Origin: GCA-002727735 sp038134525
Lineage (GTDB): Bacteria > Bacteroidota > Bacteroidia > Flavobacteriales_D > Parvicellaceae
Assembly: GCA_038134525.1 (NCBI GenBank)
Contig: JAYPVI010000002.1
Coordinates: 227,599-291,598, forward strand
Length of the DNA stretch: 64,000 nt
Reading direction: 5' to 3'
Positions 9,665 to 18,690 of this stretch are shown one piece after another. The translations under genes and the position numbers were made by a program. The notes under the pieces were generated by a model that was not told the origin of the DNA, did not search any database, and saw only the letters and a list, made by a program, of their open reading frames with translations. Each line of letters begins with the position of its first letter. Position 1 is the first letter of the stretch.

Positions 9665-10681
9665 ATGGAAATCTCTAAAAATAAATCGTTAACTAATTAT
9701 AATACGTTCGGCATAAATTGCAAATCAACTTTTTTCACCACAATAAAAAGCCTCAAGGATTTAAAGGAATTATACCATTGTAAAGAATATAAAAATCAAA
9801 AAAAATTAATTCTCGGGGGGGGGAGTAATGTATTGTTTACTTCTGATTTTAATGGCTTAGTTATTAAAAACGAAATAAAAGGATTCCAGTTAGAAAGAGA
9901 AACTAATGACATAGTTGAAATTAAAATAGGTGCAGGAGTAAATTGGCATGAATTCGTTACCTATGCGGTCAACAAAGGATGGGGTGGTGTTGAGAATATG
10001 AGTTTAATTCCTGGAAATTGCGGTACTGCTCCTATGCAAAATATTGGGGCGTATGGAGTTGAAATCAAAGACACTTTTGTTTCACTCAGTGCATTTGAAA
10101 TTGAAACTGGAAAAATAATGCATTTTGATCGAGAAAAGTGTGAGTTTGGTTATAGGGAAAGTATCTTCAAGAATAAACTTAAAAATCAATTCATCATTTT
10201 AGATATTAAGTTAAGATTAGAAAAAAATCCTAAACTAAATACCAAATATGGAGATATAAATAAAATATTAATTAAAAACAAAATTAGTAATCCAACGATA
10301 AAAGATGTTAGTGATGCTGTTATTGAAATAAGAACAAGTAAACTTCCAGATCCAAAAAAAATTGGTAATGCAGGAAGTTTTTTTAAAAATCCTGTTATTT
10401 CTCATCAACAACTCAAGAAACTTAAAGTGAATTTCCCTGAAATTGTTTCTTACCCTGTTAGTGATAACCTAGTAAAAATTGCAGCTGGATGGCTAATTGA
10501 AACTGCAGGATGGAAAGGAAAAGATTTCGGTAATTTTGGTGTTCATAAAAAACAGTCCCTTGTTTTAGTAAATTATGGAAATGCCTCCGGCAAAGAGATT
10601 TTAAAATTGTCACAGGATATTCTTGAAGATGTTTACACCAAATTTCAAGTAAAGTTAGAACGTGAAGTAAATATTTTATAA
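9665..10681 (+). CDS. murB: UDP-N-acetylmuramate dehydrogenase MurB
   Basis: MurB reduces UDP-GlcNAc-enolpyruvate to UDP-MurNAc with FAD and NADPH in cytoplasmic peptidoglycan synthesis. The 338-residue protein has SLTNYNTFGIN at the start, the FAD-binding LGGGSNVLF, the IPGNCGTAPMQNIGAYGVEI segment, GYRESIF and NAGSFFKNPV containing the catalytic serine, then AGWLIETAGWKG. The order and the extra YRES-loop region fit the type I enzyme. ATG 9665 is chosen over in-frame TTG codons at 9656 and 9662 because family members begin with a short leader before NYNTFGI. The 3' end is 1 nt from the convergent gene. Confidence 0.95.
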   Translation: MEISKNKSLTNYNTFGINCKSTFFTTIKSLKDLKELYHCKEYKNQKKLILGGGSNVLFTSDFNGLVIKNEIKGFQLERETNDIVEIKIGAGVNWHEFVTYAVNKGWGGVENMSLIPGNCGTAPMQNIGAYGVEIKDTFVSLSAFEIETGKIMHFDREKCEFGYRESIFKNKLKNQFIILDIKLRLEKNPKLNTKYGDINKILIKNKISNPTIKDVSDAVIEIRTSKLPDPKKIGNAGSFFKNPVISHQQLKKLKVNFPEIVSYPVSDNLVKIAAGWLIETAGWKGKDFGNFGVHKKQSLVLVNYGNASGKEILKLSQDILEDVYTKFQVKLEREVNIL

Positions 10682-10682
10682 T

Positions 10683-12116
10683 CTAATTGATTATTGCTAA
10701 GCAAGACTTATCCCCTAATTCCGTAGTTATTTCAAAAATAGATTTATCATTTGAAAATGGGTTTAATTGATTTGGATTAAATGCCCATTTCTGTTTTCCA
10801 GGAAATGAAATAGACAGCTGCTTATTTGTATGTAATCCAAACTCATCAAAAGTGATATGATGTGTACCACAATAATTATTTATTCCATATACAGGGGGAA
10901 TTCCTTTTCTCATATCTAAGTTTGATAATTCATTGTAAAAGTAAAATGGATCAAGAAATTCATTTAACACAAAACTACCTATGAAGTTTCTAGAAGAGTG
11001 TACCTGATCTCTTTTAATAGGGCAAGCCCAGACATAATTACCATTTCTATTGAATTTAATAACTACCATACCCATAGAATGCCAATTGTTTAATTCTTTT
11101 ATCTTTTTTCTTCCCAAATGTTCTGCTACTAAAAAGTGATTTCCTTCTTGATCTAAATTAAAACTGGTCAGTATGAATTTATCTAAACCAAAACCTGATT
11201 CTTTTATTTCCTTTGTTGTCTTGAATGTTTTTACGATTTCTTCACTGAAATAATATTGATTTTTATGCACTAAATTTAAATCACTGTCATACCTCAATAA
11301 AAAATACCCCTCATAATTGTATCGGATCTGCGAAGTGTAAAAACCAGCAATCACTAACTCGTTTTTAGCATTAAAAAAATAATCTAAAGCTGAAATTTTA
11401 TTTCTATTTAACTTAATAACTACCTCTTGAATTATCTCTTTACCTAATTTGTATATAGTGAAGTTATTTCCTTTATCCCAATGTGTTTTGATTAAATAAT
11501 AGCGTCCTTTGGGTGATACGATTAACTTATTATCTCTATTGGCTTCAAAAGCTATTTCTAACTTATTATATACAACATTTGTTAATTTCATTTGATTATT
11601 GAAAGTCAACAATTTAACATCCTCATTCTTGTTTTGGACAAAAGGTAGCTCAGCTAAAATGCACAATTCAGAATTGTAAGATTTTTCTGGAAAAACAAAA
11701 CTAGTAGGGTAACCTGTTTTATGGGGTTCTTTAAATAGTTCTTTAAATGAAGTTAGCCCGCTATCAAGCTTAAGTGTAGCATAAACTAAATGCGTGTGTT
11801 TATTTTCATTATAGCTAGCAAAAACAAAAATATCTTCAAAAAAGCACTTAACGGAAAGGAGTGTAAAATTAGGTTTATTAATTTCAAATGAAGTTTCTTT
11901 TTTTAACTGTGCATTAAAAACATGAAACATCAATGCGCATTTATCTGAATTTCTTTCTTGTTGGACATGAACAAATTTATTTTCTATTGGAATACAAGTG
12001 ATCGAATGTAAATCGTTAGCATCAAATGGTTCCGAAAACGATAGTTTTAAATCCTGAGCAAACAAGGAAAAACTCAAGGTGCTTAAAAAAAAGGCGTAAA
12101 GGAATCTGCAATTCAT
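10683..12116 (-). CDS. secreted protein of unknown function after sufD
   Basis: A 477-residue protein with a clear signal peptide (FLYAFFLSTLSFSLFAQ, cleavage after the AQ). The mature part consists of short beta-strand-like blocks with repeated patterns such as YFLLRYDSDLNLV and VVIKFNRNGNYVWA. These resemble blades of the WD/Kelch-like propellers found in secreted Bacteroidota proteins. I do not recognise a named family and no C-terminal T9SS sorting domain is visible. It lies 28 nt behind sufD, where many relatives carry sufS, but shares nothing with a cysteine desulfurase. It may be co-transcribed with the suf genes. Confidence 0.6.
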   Translation of the reverse strand: MNCRFLYAFFLSTLSFSLFAQDLKLSFSEPFDANDLHSITCIPIENKFVHVQQERNSDKCALMFHVFNAQLKKETSFEINKPNFTLLSVKCFFEDIFVFASYNENKHTHLVYATLKLDSGLTSFKELFKEPHKTGYPTSFVFPEKSYNSELCILAELPFVQNKNEDVKLLTFNNQMKLTNVVYNKLEIAFEANRDNKLIVSPKGRYYLIKTHWDKGNNFTIYKLGKEIIQEVVIKLNRNKISALDYFFNAKNELVIAGFYTSQIRYNYEGYFLLRYDSDLNLVHKNQYYFSEEIVKTFKTTKEIKESGFGLDKFILTSFNLDQEGNHFLVAEHLGRKKIKELNNWHSMGMVVIKFNRNGNYVWACPIKRDQVHSSRNFIGSFVLNEFLDPFYFYNELSNLDMRKGIPPVYGINNYCGTHHITFDEFGLHTNKQLSISFPGKQKWAFNPNQLNPFSNDKSIFEITTELGDKSCLAIIN

Positions 12117-12144
12117 GTTGCTTAAATTACAAATTTTATGCCTT

Positions 12145-13335
12145 TTAATTCATTAGAATCTGCTTCAAGATAAATTCCCTATGATTTTCATTTTTAAAGC
12201 AATTTAGTATCTCATGAATAAACCCTAAGGTTAAATATTCCATTGCAGCACTATGGCTTATGCCTCTAGATCTTAAATAAAACAATGCTTCATCATCAAA
12301 TTGACCAGTAGTAGATCCATGACTGCACTTTACATCGTCAGCATAAATCTCTAATTCAGGTTTTGAAAAAACAGAAGAATCATCATGAATAAGAATATTA
12401 TTGTTTTGTTGATAGGCCTCAATTTGCTGTGCATCTTTTTCTACAATTACCTTACCATTAAAAACACCTACTCCGTTTGACTTAATTAAGCCTTTATAAT
12501 TTTCATAAGACTTACAATTTGGAGAGATATGATCAATGACGGTATGATTATCTATGAATTCATTTTCTGATGGAGCAAAAATTCCATTTAGTTCAGTATG
12601 GCAATTTTCACCTTGTACTTTGACATTAATGTCGTTTCTTACCAATTTACCAGATGAACTGAAGTTGTTAGAAGTAAACTTACTCTCCTCTCCTTGAGAA
12701 ATGTCATCTTTACAAATTTGAAAGTTGTGATTAGGATATTGATATCTGTTTATCTCTAATTGAGCTTTTTCTCCAATTGAAATATGACACTGATGATTGG
12801 TTAGACCATTTACTGTTTTTGTACTAGATAAATAAAATTCATTTAATACAAGTGAAGAATTATCTGCTAACTCTAAATGTGTTTTTGTATTCACAAGTCC
12901 GTTTGAAGAGGTAATTACATTAATAATGTTTATTGAGTCTTCTATTTTGGCACCTTTAGTAGTTTTTATTTTTATTGCTTTAATGGCAAAATTGGCATTT
13001 AAAACATCAAAATAAGTATTATGATAAGAAACTAAATTATTCTCATTAATTGAAATCTCTAAACCATTCGTACTAGTTAGAGTGGTGGATATTTTTTCAT
13101 TGAAAATACCATTTTCAATTACGATAATATAGCCATCTAATTGGGGAAGATTTAACCCTTCTAGGGTAGTAAGTTGACTTTCAAAATCTCCGTGGAACTC
13201 TATTTTCTTCAGTTTACCCCATTTTAAATACCTCCAATTCTCCTCGTATTTTGTAGGCAATTTAGCAACATCAATTGAATCCCATATCTCACTATCAATT
13301 GAAAATGAATTTTTATCAAAGTTTAATGAACTCAT
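12145..13335 (-). CDS. sufD: Fe-S cluster assembly protein SufD
   Basis: A 396-residue SufD, the SufB-related scaffold subunit of the SufBC2D complex that builds Fe-S clusters in the cytoplasm. The conserved C-terminal region ADDVKCSHGSTTGQFDDEAL and LRSRGI is intact, and the N-terminal WRYLKWGKLKK segment matches the family. ATG start. It follows sufC by 13 nt and is the last recognised suf gene of the operon. No sufS follows. Confidence 0.93.
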   Translation of the reverse strand: MSSLNFDKNSFSIDSEIWDSIDVAKLPTKYEENWRYLKWGKLKKIEFHGDFESQLTTLEGLNLPQLDGYIIVIENGIFNEKISTTLTSTNGLEISINENNLVSYHNTYFDVLNANFAIKAIKIKTTKGAKIEDSINIINVITSSNGLVNTKTHLELADNSSLVLNEFYLSSTKTVNGLTNHQCHISIGEKAQLEINRYQYPNHNFQICKDDISQGEESKFTSNNFSSSGKLVRNDINVKVQGENCHTELNGIFAPSENEFIDNHTVIDHISPNCKSYENYKGLIKSNGVGVFNGKVIVEKDAQQIEAYQQNNNILIHDDSSVFSKPELEIYADDVKCSHGSTTGQFDDEALFYLRSRGISHSAAMEYLTLGFIHEILNCFKNENHREFILKQILMN

Positions 13336-13348
13336 TATTCAAATAGTA

Positions 13349-14110
13349 TTAAATAGTAGTTTCTAACTTAAGCCAATCATAACCTCTTTCCTCTAATTCT
13401 AAGGCTAACGTCTTGTCACCAGATTTAACAATTTTCCCATCGTACAAAACATGAACAAAATCTGGAACAATATAATCAAGCAACCTTTGATAGTGAGTAA
13501 TTACTATAGTCGCATTATCCTTAGATTTTAGCGTATTAACTCCGTTCGATACGATTTTAAGCGCATCAATATCCAACCCTGAATCCGTTTCGTCTAAAAT
13601 TGATAAAGTGGGCTCAAGCATGGCCATTTGAAAAATTTCATTTCTTTTCTTTTCTCCTCCAGAAAAACCTTCATTAACTGATCTATTTTTTAACTTATTG
13701 TCTAACCCAACTAAGGCTGATTTTTCACTAACCATTTTAAGAAAATCTTTAGCTGATATTTGATCTTTACCTAGCGCCTTATTTTTTTCGTTTAAGGCCG
13801 TCCTCAAGAAATTAATATTGCTTACTCCAGGTATTTCAATTGGATACTGAAAGGCTAAAAACATACCCTTCCATGATCTTTCTTCTGGGCTCAACTCACT
13901 AATCTCTTCATTTTGGTAAAGGATTTTTCCTTCTGTAATTTCATAATCTTCTTTTCCAGCTAAAACAGAAGATAAAGTACTTTTACCTGAGCCGTTAGGC
14001 CCCATGATAGCATGTACTTCCCCTTTTTTAATTTCTAGATTAAGTCCTTTTAAAATTTGTTGATCTTGGACCTTACAATGTAAATTTTCAATTTTTAATA
14101 CCGTCTCCAT
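13349..14110 (-). CDS. sufC: Fe-S cluster assembly ATPase SufC
   Basis: A 253-residue ABC-type ATPase with Walker A GPNGSGKST, signature FSGGEKKRNEIFQ (the KKR variant of SufC) and Walker B LSILDETDSGLDIDAL. SufC binds SufB and SufD and its ATP cycle drives rearrangement of the scaffold. It sits between sufB and sufD with 13-14 nt gaps, the usual order. Confidence 0.96.
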   Translation of the reverse strand: METVLKIENLHCKVQDQQILKGLNLEIKKGEVHAIMGPNGSGKSTLSSVLAGKEDYEITEGKILYQNEEISELSPEERSWKGMFLAFQYPIEIPGVSNINFLRTALNEKNKALGKDQISAKDFLKMVSEKSALVGLDNKLKNRSVNEGFSGGEKKRNEIFQMAMLEPTLSILDETDSGLDIDALKIVSNGVNTLKSKDNATIVITHYQRLLDYIVPDFVHVLYDGKIVKSGDKTLALELEERGYDWLKLETTI

Positions 14111-14124
14111 TTTATCTTATTATA

Positions 14125-15570
14125 TTATCCTACTGATCCTTCTAAACTGATTTCAAGTAATTTTTGCGCTTCAACTGCAAATTCCATGGGTAATTTATTC
14201 AATACCTCTTTTGCATAACCGTTAACAATTAAACTAATGGCTTTTTCCTCAGGAATACCCCTTTGCATACAATAAAAAAGTTGGTCTTCACCAATTTTGG
14301 ATGTAGTAGCCTCATGCTCAACCATAGCTGATGGGTTTTCACACTCAATGTAAGGGAACGTATGCGCACCACATTGATCTGTCATTAACAAAGAATCACA
14401 TTGTGAAAAGTTTCTAGCATTTTTTGCTCCCTTTCCAATTTTTACAAGACCTCTATAACTATTTTGACTATTTCCTGCCGAAATTCCCTTTGAAATTATG
14501 GTTGATTTTGTGTTTCGACCTACATGAATCATTTTTGTTCCGGTATCTGCTTGTTGATAGTTGTTGGTTAACGCAACAGAATAAAATTCCCCAACTGAAT
14601 AATCTCCTTTTAAAATACATGACGGGTATTTCCAAGTAACAGCAGAGCCCGTTTCTACTTGAGTCCAAGAAATTTTAGATCGATAACCGCATATGCCTCT
14701 TTTTGTAACAAAATTAAATACTCCGCCCTTGCCATTTTCATCACCTGGATACCAATTTTGAACGGTTGAATACTTTATTTCTGCTTGGTCCAATGCAATC
14801 AATTCTACTACTGCTGCATGTAATTGATTTTCATCTCTTTGTGGTGCTGTGCAACCTTCTAGATAACTTACATAGCTTGATTCATCTGCAATAACTAATG
14901 TTCGTTCAAATTGCCCAGTTCCTGCTTCGTTTATACGGAAATATGTAGATAATTCCATTGGACACCTCACCCCTTTTGGGATATAACAAAACGACCCATC
15001 AGTAAATACAGCACTATTTAATGCCGAATAATAATTGTCTGAAGCTGGAACAACTGAACCCATGTATTTTTTAACTAATTCAGGGTGATGTTGTACTGCT
15101 TCAGAGAATGAACAAAAGATGATACCAAGCTCGGCTAATTTATCCTTAAATGAAGTTGCTACAGAAACAGAATCCATCACAAAGTCTACAGCAACACCTG
15201 TTAATCTTTTTTGTTCTTCCATAGAGATGCCCAACTTTTCCATAGTTTTAAGTAATTCTGGATCAACTTGATCAAGACTTTCTAGTTGTTTTTTCTGCTT
15301 AGGAGCAGAGTAATAGCATATGCTTTGAAAGTCAGGTTCATCGTATTCTACATGAGCCCATTGGGGAGGTGTCATTTCACTCCAAATACGAAATGAATTT
15401 AATCTATATTCTAATAACCAATCAGGTTCCTTTTTTTTTGAAGAGATGAACTTTATGATATCTTCATTTAAACCTACTGGTGCCTTCTCTGAGTCAATAT
15501 TAGTAACAAATCCGAATTCATAGGATTTACCCTCTAACTCTTTCTTTAATTCTTTTTCTGTATAGGACAT
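14125..15570 (-). CDS. sufB: Fe-S cluster assembly scaffold SufB
   Basis: A 481-residue SufB, the core scaffold on which nascent Fe-S clusters form. Recognisable segments are PQWAHVEYDEPDFQSICYYS, SDNYYSALNSAVFTDGSF, CPMELSTYFRINEAGTGQFE, the FYSVALTNNYQQADTGTKM region and the C-terminal EHEATTSKIGEDQLFYCMQR. Full length, ATG start, 6 nt behind the sufA-like gene. Confidence 0.97.
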   Translation of the reverse strand: MSYTEKELKKELEGKSYEFGFVTNIDSEKAPVGLNEDIIKFISSKKKEPDWLLEYRLNSFRIWSEMTPPQWAHVEYDEPDFQSICYYSAPKQKKQLESLDQVDPELLKTMEKLGISMEEQKRLTGVAVDFVMDSVSVATSFKDKLAELGIIFCSFSEAVQHHPELVKKYMGSVVPASDNYYSALNSAVFTDGSFCYIPKGVRCPMELSTYFRINEAGTGQFERTLVIADESSYVSYLEGCTAPQRDENQLHAAVVELIALDQAEIKYSTVQNWYPGDENGKGGVFNFVTKRGICGYRSKISWTQVETGSAVTWKYPSCILKGDYSVGEFYSVALTNNYQQADTGTKMIHVGRNTKSTIISKGISAGNSQNSYRGLVKIGKGAKNARNFSQCDSLLMTDQCGAHTFPYIECENPSAMVEHEATTSKIGEDQLFYCMQRGIPEEKAISLIVNGYAKEVLNKLPMEFAVEAQKLLEISLEGSVG

Positions 15571-15576
15571 ATATAA

Positions 15577-15900
15577 TTATAATGAGAAGCTTTCTCCGCA
15601 ACCACAAGTTCTATCTGCATTAGGATTATTGAAAACAAATCCCTTTCCATTGAGACCTCCAGAAAAATCTAGCGTTGTCCCAATTAAATACAAGAAACTT
15701 TTTTTATCAACCACCACTTTGATGCCATTATCTTCAAATGATTTATCACTTTCGGTTAATTTATTATCAAAATCTAGTTCATACATTAAACCAGAGCATC
15801 CTCCACCCTTAACTCCAACTCTAATGAAATATCCATTTTTTCCATCTTCTTTCATGAGTTGAAGTGCTTTAGATTTGGCATTATCTGTAACTTTTATCAT
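15577..15900 (-). CDS. sufA: A-type Fe-S carrier, SufA/HesB family
   Basis: A 107-residue A-type carrier with the three conserved cysteines: GGGCSGLMYE in the middle and RTCGCGESF at the C-terminus. These proteins receive Fe-S clusters from the Suf scaffold and pass them to apo-enzymes. First gene of the suf operon, so SufA is the likeliest name; IscA or ErpA cannot be separated by sequence alone. A -7 promoter motif sits 31 nt upstream. Confidence 0.88.
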   Translation of the reverse strand: MIKVTDNAKSKALQLMKEDGKNGYFIRVGVKGGGCSGLMYELDFDNKLTESDKSFEDNGIKVVVDKKSFLYLIGTTLDFSGGLNGKGFVFNNPNADRTCGCGESFSL

Positions 15901-15931
15901 TAATTCTTATTTAGAATAATTATAAACAAGA

Positions 15932-15939
15932 CAAATATA
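15932..15939 (-). promoter_or_regulatory. -7 promoter motif of the suf operon
   Basis: TATATTTG on the minus strand matches TAnnTTTG, 31 nt before the first suf gene. No canonical -33 TTG is visible. Confidence 0.45.
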
Positions 15940-16036
15940 CCTCAAATAATATTTAAAAAAAAGGAAAATGAATGATCTCCTTTTTGAGTTTTCAAATGTT
16001 AAAGAAAAATATTTAGGCTCAATTTTTATTATCTAT

Positions 16037-16044
16037 TAAATTTG
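16037..16044 (+). promoter_or_regulatory. -7 promoter motif of thiL, 5 nt before the ATG
   Basis: TAAATTTG, an exact TAnnTTTG match, ends only 5 nt before the thiL ATG. A transcript made from it would have almost no leader. Confidence 0.5.
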
Positions 16045-16049
16045 TACTC

Positions 16050-17081
16050 ATGTCTATTTCAGAAAAAAGTAAAAGCCTTCAAGAATTAGGTGAATTTGGG
16101 CTAATTAACAGAATAACTAGCAAAATAAAATCATATCAAAAATCTACCATTCTTGGCCCATCTGATGACGCTAGTGTAATTGATCACAAAAAAAAGACAC
16201 TAATTAGCTCTGACTTATTGATTGAAGGTATACATTTTGACATGACCTATACCCCATTGAAGCATTTAGGATACAAATCTGTTGTTGTCAATCTAAGTGA
16301 TATTTACGCAATGAATGGGAATCCTAAGCAAATTACAGTAAACTTAGGGTTTTCTAGCAAATATACTTTGGAGGCCATTGACGAACTTTATGATGGTATT
16401 CTACTGGCATGTGAAAAATATAAGGTAGATATTATAGGAGGTGATATTTCTTCAGCACCTTCAGGGTTATTTATTTCAATTACGGCTCTTGGTGAAATTG
16501 ATGAGAATAAAATTGTAAAAAGAAGTGGAGCAAAAGAAAATGATTTAATTGTTGTATCTGGCGACCTAGGGGGTGCTTATCTTGGGCTTACGATTCTTCA
16601 AAGAGAAAAAGAAGTTTGGAAAAGTAATCCTAATATGCAACCAGAATTGGATGGTTTTGATTACATTTTAGAAAGACAATTAAAACCAGAAGCTAGAGTA
16701 GATATTATTGAGTTTTTTAAAAATAAAAAAATTATTCCTACTAGTATGATTGATGTATCTGATGGCCTCGCATCGGAAATTTTACACCTTTGCAAGCAGA
16801 GTAATGTTGGATGCCAACTCTATGAAGATAAAATTCCTATTGATCATCAGACATACAACACGGCAATGGATTTTAATTTAAATCCTTCAACTTGTGCACT
16901 AAACGGAGGTGAAGATTATGAGCTTTTATTTACTGTAGATCAAAAAGATTTTGAAATTATTTCTAAAAACACTGCGCTATCCATAATAGGACATATTACA
17001 AGTAAGGAAGGCGGATACAATCTAATTGGCCACGGAGATACTTCTATCCCAATTACTGCTCAAGGTTGGAATCATCTTTAA
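16050..17081 (+). CDS. thiL: thiamine-monophosphate kinase
   Basis: A 343-residue ThiL, which phosphorylates thiamine monophosphate to the active cofactor thiamine diphosphate. Visible features are GEFGLINRI at the start, the ATP/Mg-binding GPSDDASVI, SSDLLIEGIHFD, the VVNLSDIYAMNG segment, IIGGDISS, MIDVSDGLASEI and NGGEDYELLF near the C-terminus. All acidic metal-binding motifs of the PurM/ThiL fold are present. The last 4 nt overlap the convergent rng gene, the two stop codons sharing a TTAA. Confidence 0.95.
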   Translation: MSISEKSKSLQELGEFGLINRITSKIKSYQKSTILGPSDDASVIDHKKKTLISSDLLIEGIHFDMTYTPLKHLGYKSVVVNLSDIYAMNGNPKQITVNLGFSSKYTLEAIDELYDGILLACEKYKVDIIGGDISSAPSGLFISITALGEIDENKIVKRSGAKENDLIVVSGDLGGAYLGLTILQREKEVWKSNPNMQPELDGFDYILERQLKPEARVDIIEFFKNKKIIPTSMIDVSDGLASEILHLCKQSNVGCQLYEDKIPIDHQTYNTAMDFNLNPSTCALNGGEDYELLFTVDQKDFEIISKNTALSIIGHITSKEGGYNLIGHGDTSIPITAQGWNHL

Positions 17082-18622
17082 AGAACCTTTCCATCATCAT
17101 CTAAAAACTGGAATTCTAAAATGCCAAAATCAGTGATAGGATGAATATTGACCCACTTTTTAAATTTCAGAAACCAAGATCTTTGAATACTTTTAAAACC
17201 TTTCTTTAAAAACGCTTCTATAAATGGATGTACATTAAGATTAATACTTTTGCCCTTCCCTTCATTAAGGATAGAGTTCAATACAGATTCAATCTCATCT
17301 ATAATCAGAATAGAAGCTTGAACCTCACCTTTACCAAAGCATGTTGGGCATGTTTCTGTGGTTTTTATTTCTGTTTCTGGCCTTACACGTTGACGGGTAA
17401 GTTCAACCACACCAAATCGACTTGGAGCTTGAATATTGTGTTTAGCCTTATCCCCTTTCATGAATTGTTTGAAATTCTCAACTAATTTCTTATTGTTTGC
17501 ACGATCGTACATATCAATAAAATCTATAGCTACAATACCACCCATGTCTCTAAGTCGAAGCAATCTTGCGATTTCTTCTGCAGACTCAAGATTAGTGTCT
17601 AAAGCGTTCAATTCTTGATCCGTATTTGTTGGTTTTCTATTACCGCTATTTACATCAATAACATGCATAGCCTCAGTGTGATCAATAATCAAATAAGCAC
17701 CAGATTTTAAATTCACTTTTCTACCGAATGTGGCTTTGATTTGTTTGTTGATTCCTCGGTATTCAAATAAACTTACTTTTCCACTGTATAGTTTTACAAT
17801 ATCTTCTTTTTCGGGAGCAATAGTCTTTACATAATCCTTTAGGTCATTAAATAAGCCCTCATCATCAACATGAATACTACTGAATTCTTTATTCAATTCA
17901 TCTCTTAAAACTGTTGTAGCTCTGTTCATTTCACCTAAAAGTTTTTTTCTTGGAGAGGCATTTTTCATTTCACTATACATCTTAGCCCACTTTTGCTCAA
18001 GATCTCGCAAATCTTGATCTAGCTCTGCCACTTTTTTGTTTTGAGCTACAGTTCTAATGATAACTCCAAACTTTCTTGGTTTTATACTGTTGATTAGACG
18101 AACAAGTCGATCCCTTTCTTTGGCATCTTTAATTTTTTGCGAAACTGAAATCTTTTCAGAAAAAGGAACTAAAACCAAATACCTACCTGGTATAGTAACT
18201 TCAGCACTTAACCTAGGGCCTTTCGAAGAAATGGGTTCTTTTGTTACTTGTACAGCAATTAATTGATTTGAAGAAACGTGATCCTTTATTTTTCCATCTT
18301 TCGCTATATCAGCTTCTATTTTATTGTAGCCAAGTTTATGTGTGGATTGCTTCCCCTTCAATGAAGCTTGAACATAATTATTCATTGACTTGAACTGAGG
18401 GCCCAAATCTAAATAATGAAGAAAAGCATCTTTTTCATACCCAACATCAACAAATGCAGCATTTAAACTGGGTACGATTTTTTTTACTTTTCCTAAATAA
18501 ACATCACCAACATTGAATCTATCATCTAATCCTTCTTTGTGAAGTTCTATAAGCTTGTTTTCATGAAGAAGTGCCGTAACAACTTCATCGGGAGTAGAAT
18601 TGATAACTAATTCATAAGACAC
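17078..18622 (-). CDS. rng: ribonuclease G/E family endoribonuclease
   Basis: A 514-residue RNase G-type enzyme. An S1 domain lies near the N-terminus (RFNVGDVYLGKVKKIVPSLN, DVGYEKDAFLH), followed by the catalytic DNase I-like region with HVIDVNSGN and GGIVAIDFIDM. The zinc-link cysteines are in CPTCFGKGE. Length fits RNase G without the long RNase E tail. The enzyme matures 16S rRNA and starts mRNA decay. The start is GTG, fixed by an AGGAGG 5 nt upstream (18628-18633); an out-of-frame ATG follows just inside. It lies 68 nt behind the small ribosomal-type gene. Confidence 0.93.
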   Translation of the reverse strand: MSYELVINSTPDEVVTALLHENKLIELHKEGLDDRFNVGDVYLGKVKKIVPSLNAAFVDVGYEKDAFLHYLDLGPQFKSMNNYVQASLKGKQSTHKLGYNKIEADIAKDGKIKDHVSSNQLIAVQVTKEPISSKGPRLSAEVTIPGRYLVLVPFSEKISVSQKIKDAKERDRLVRLINSIKPRKFGVIIRTVAQNKKVAELDQDLRDLEQKWAKMYSEMKNASPRKKLLGEMNRATTVLRDELNKEFSSIHVDDEGLFNDLKDYVKTIAPEKEDIVKLYSGKVSLFEYRGINKQIKATFGRKVNLKSGAYLIIDHTEAMHVIDVNSGNRKPTNTDQELNALDTNLESAEEIARLLRLRDMGGIVAIDFIDMYDRANNKKLVENFKQFMKGDKAKHNIQAPSRFGVVELTRQRVRPETEIKTTETCPTCFGKGEVQASILIIDEIESVLNSILNEGKGKSINLNVHPFIEAFLKKGFKSIQRSWFLKFKKWVNIHPITDFGILEFQFLDDDGKVL

Positions 18623-18627
18623 TTTAA

Positions 18628-18633
18628 CCTCCT
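18628..18633 (-). promoter_or_regulatory. strong Shine-Dalgarno sequence of rng
   Basis: AGGAGG on the minus strand with a 5-nt spacer to the GTG start. It is the only well-spaced full Shine-Dalgarno sequence I noticed at a start in the window, and it decides the GTG start. About 20 nt further upstream, CTGTA-TTTTT-TACAG (18653-18667) could form a small hairpin. Confidence 0.75.
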
Positions 18634-18690
18634 ATCTGATTGTGATGCTCAGCTGTAAAAAATACAGAAGTGCAAGAAATCAAGAGTATC

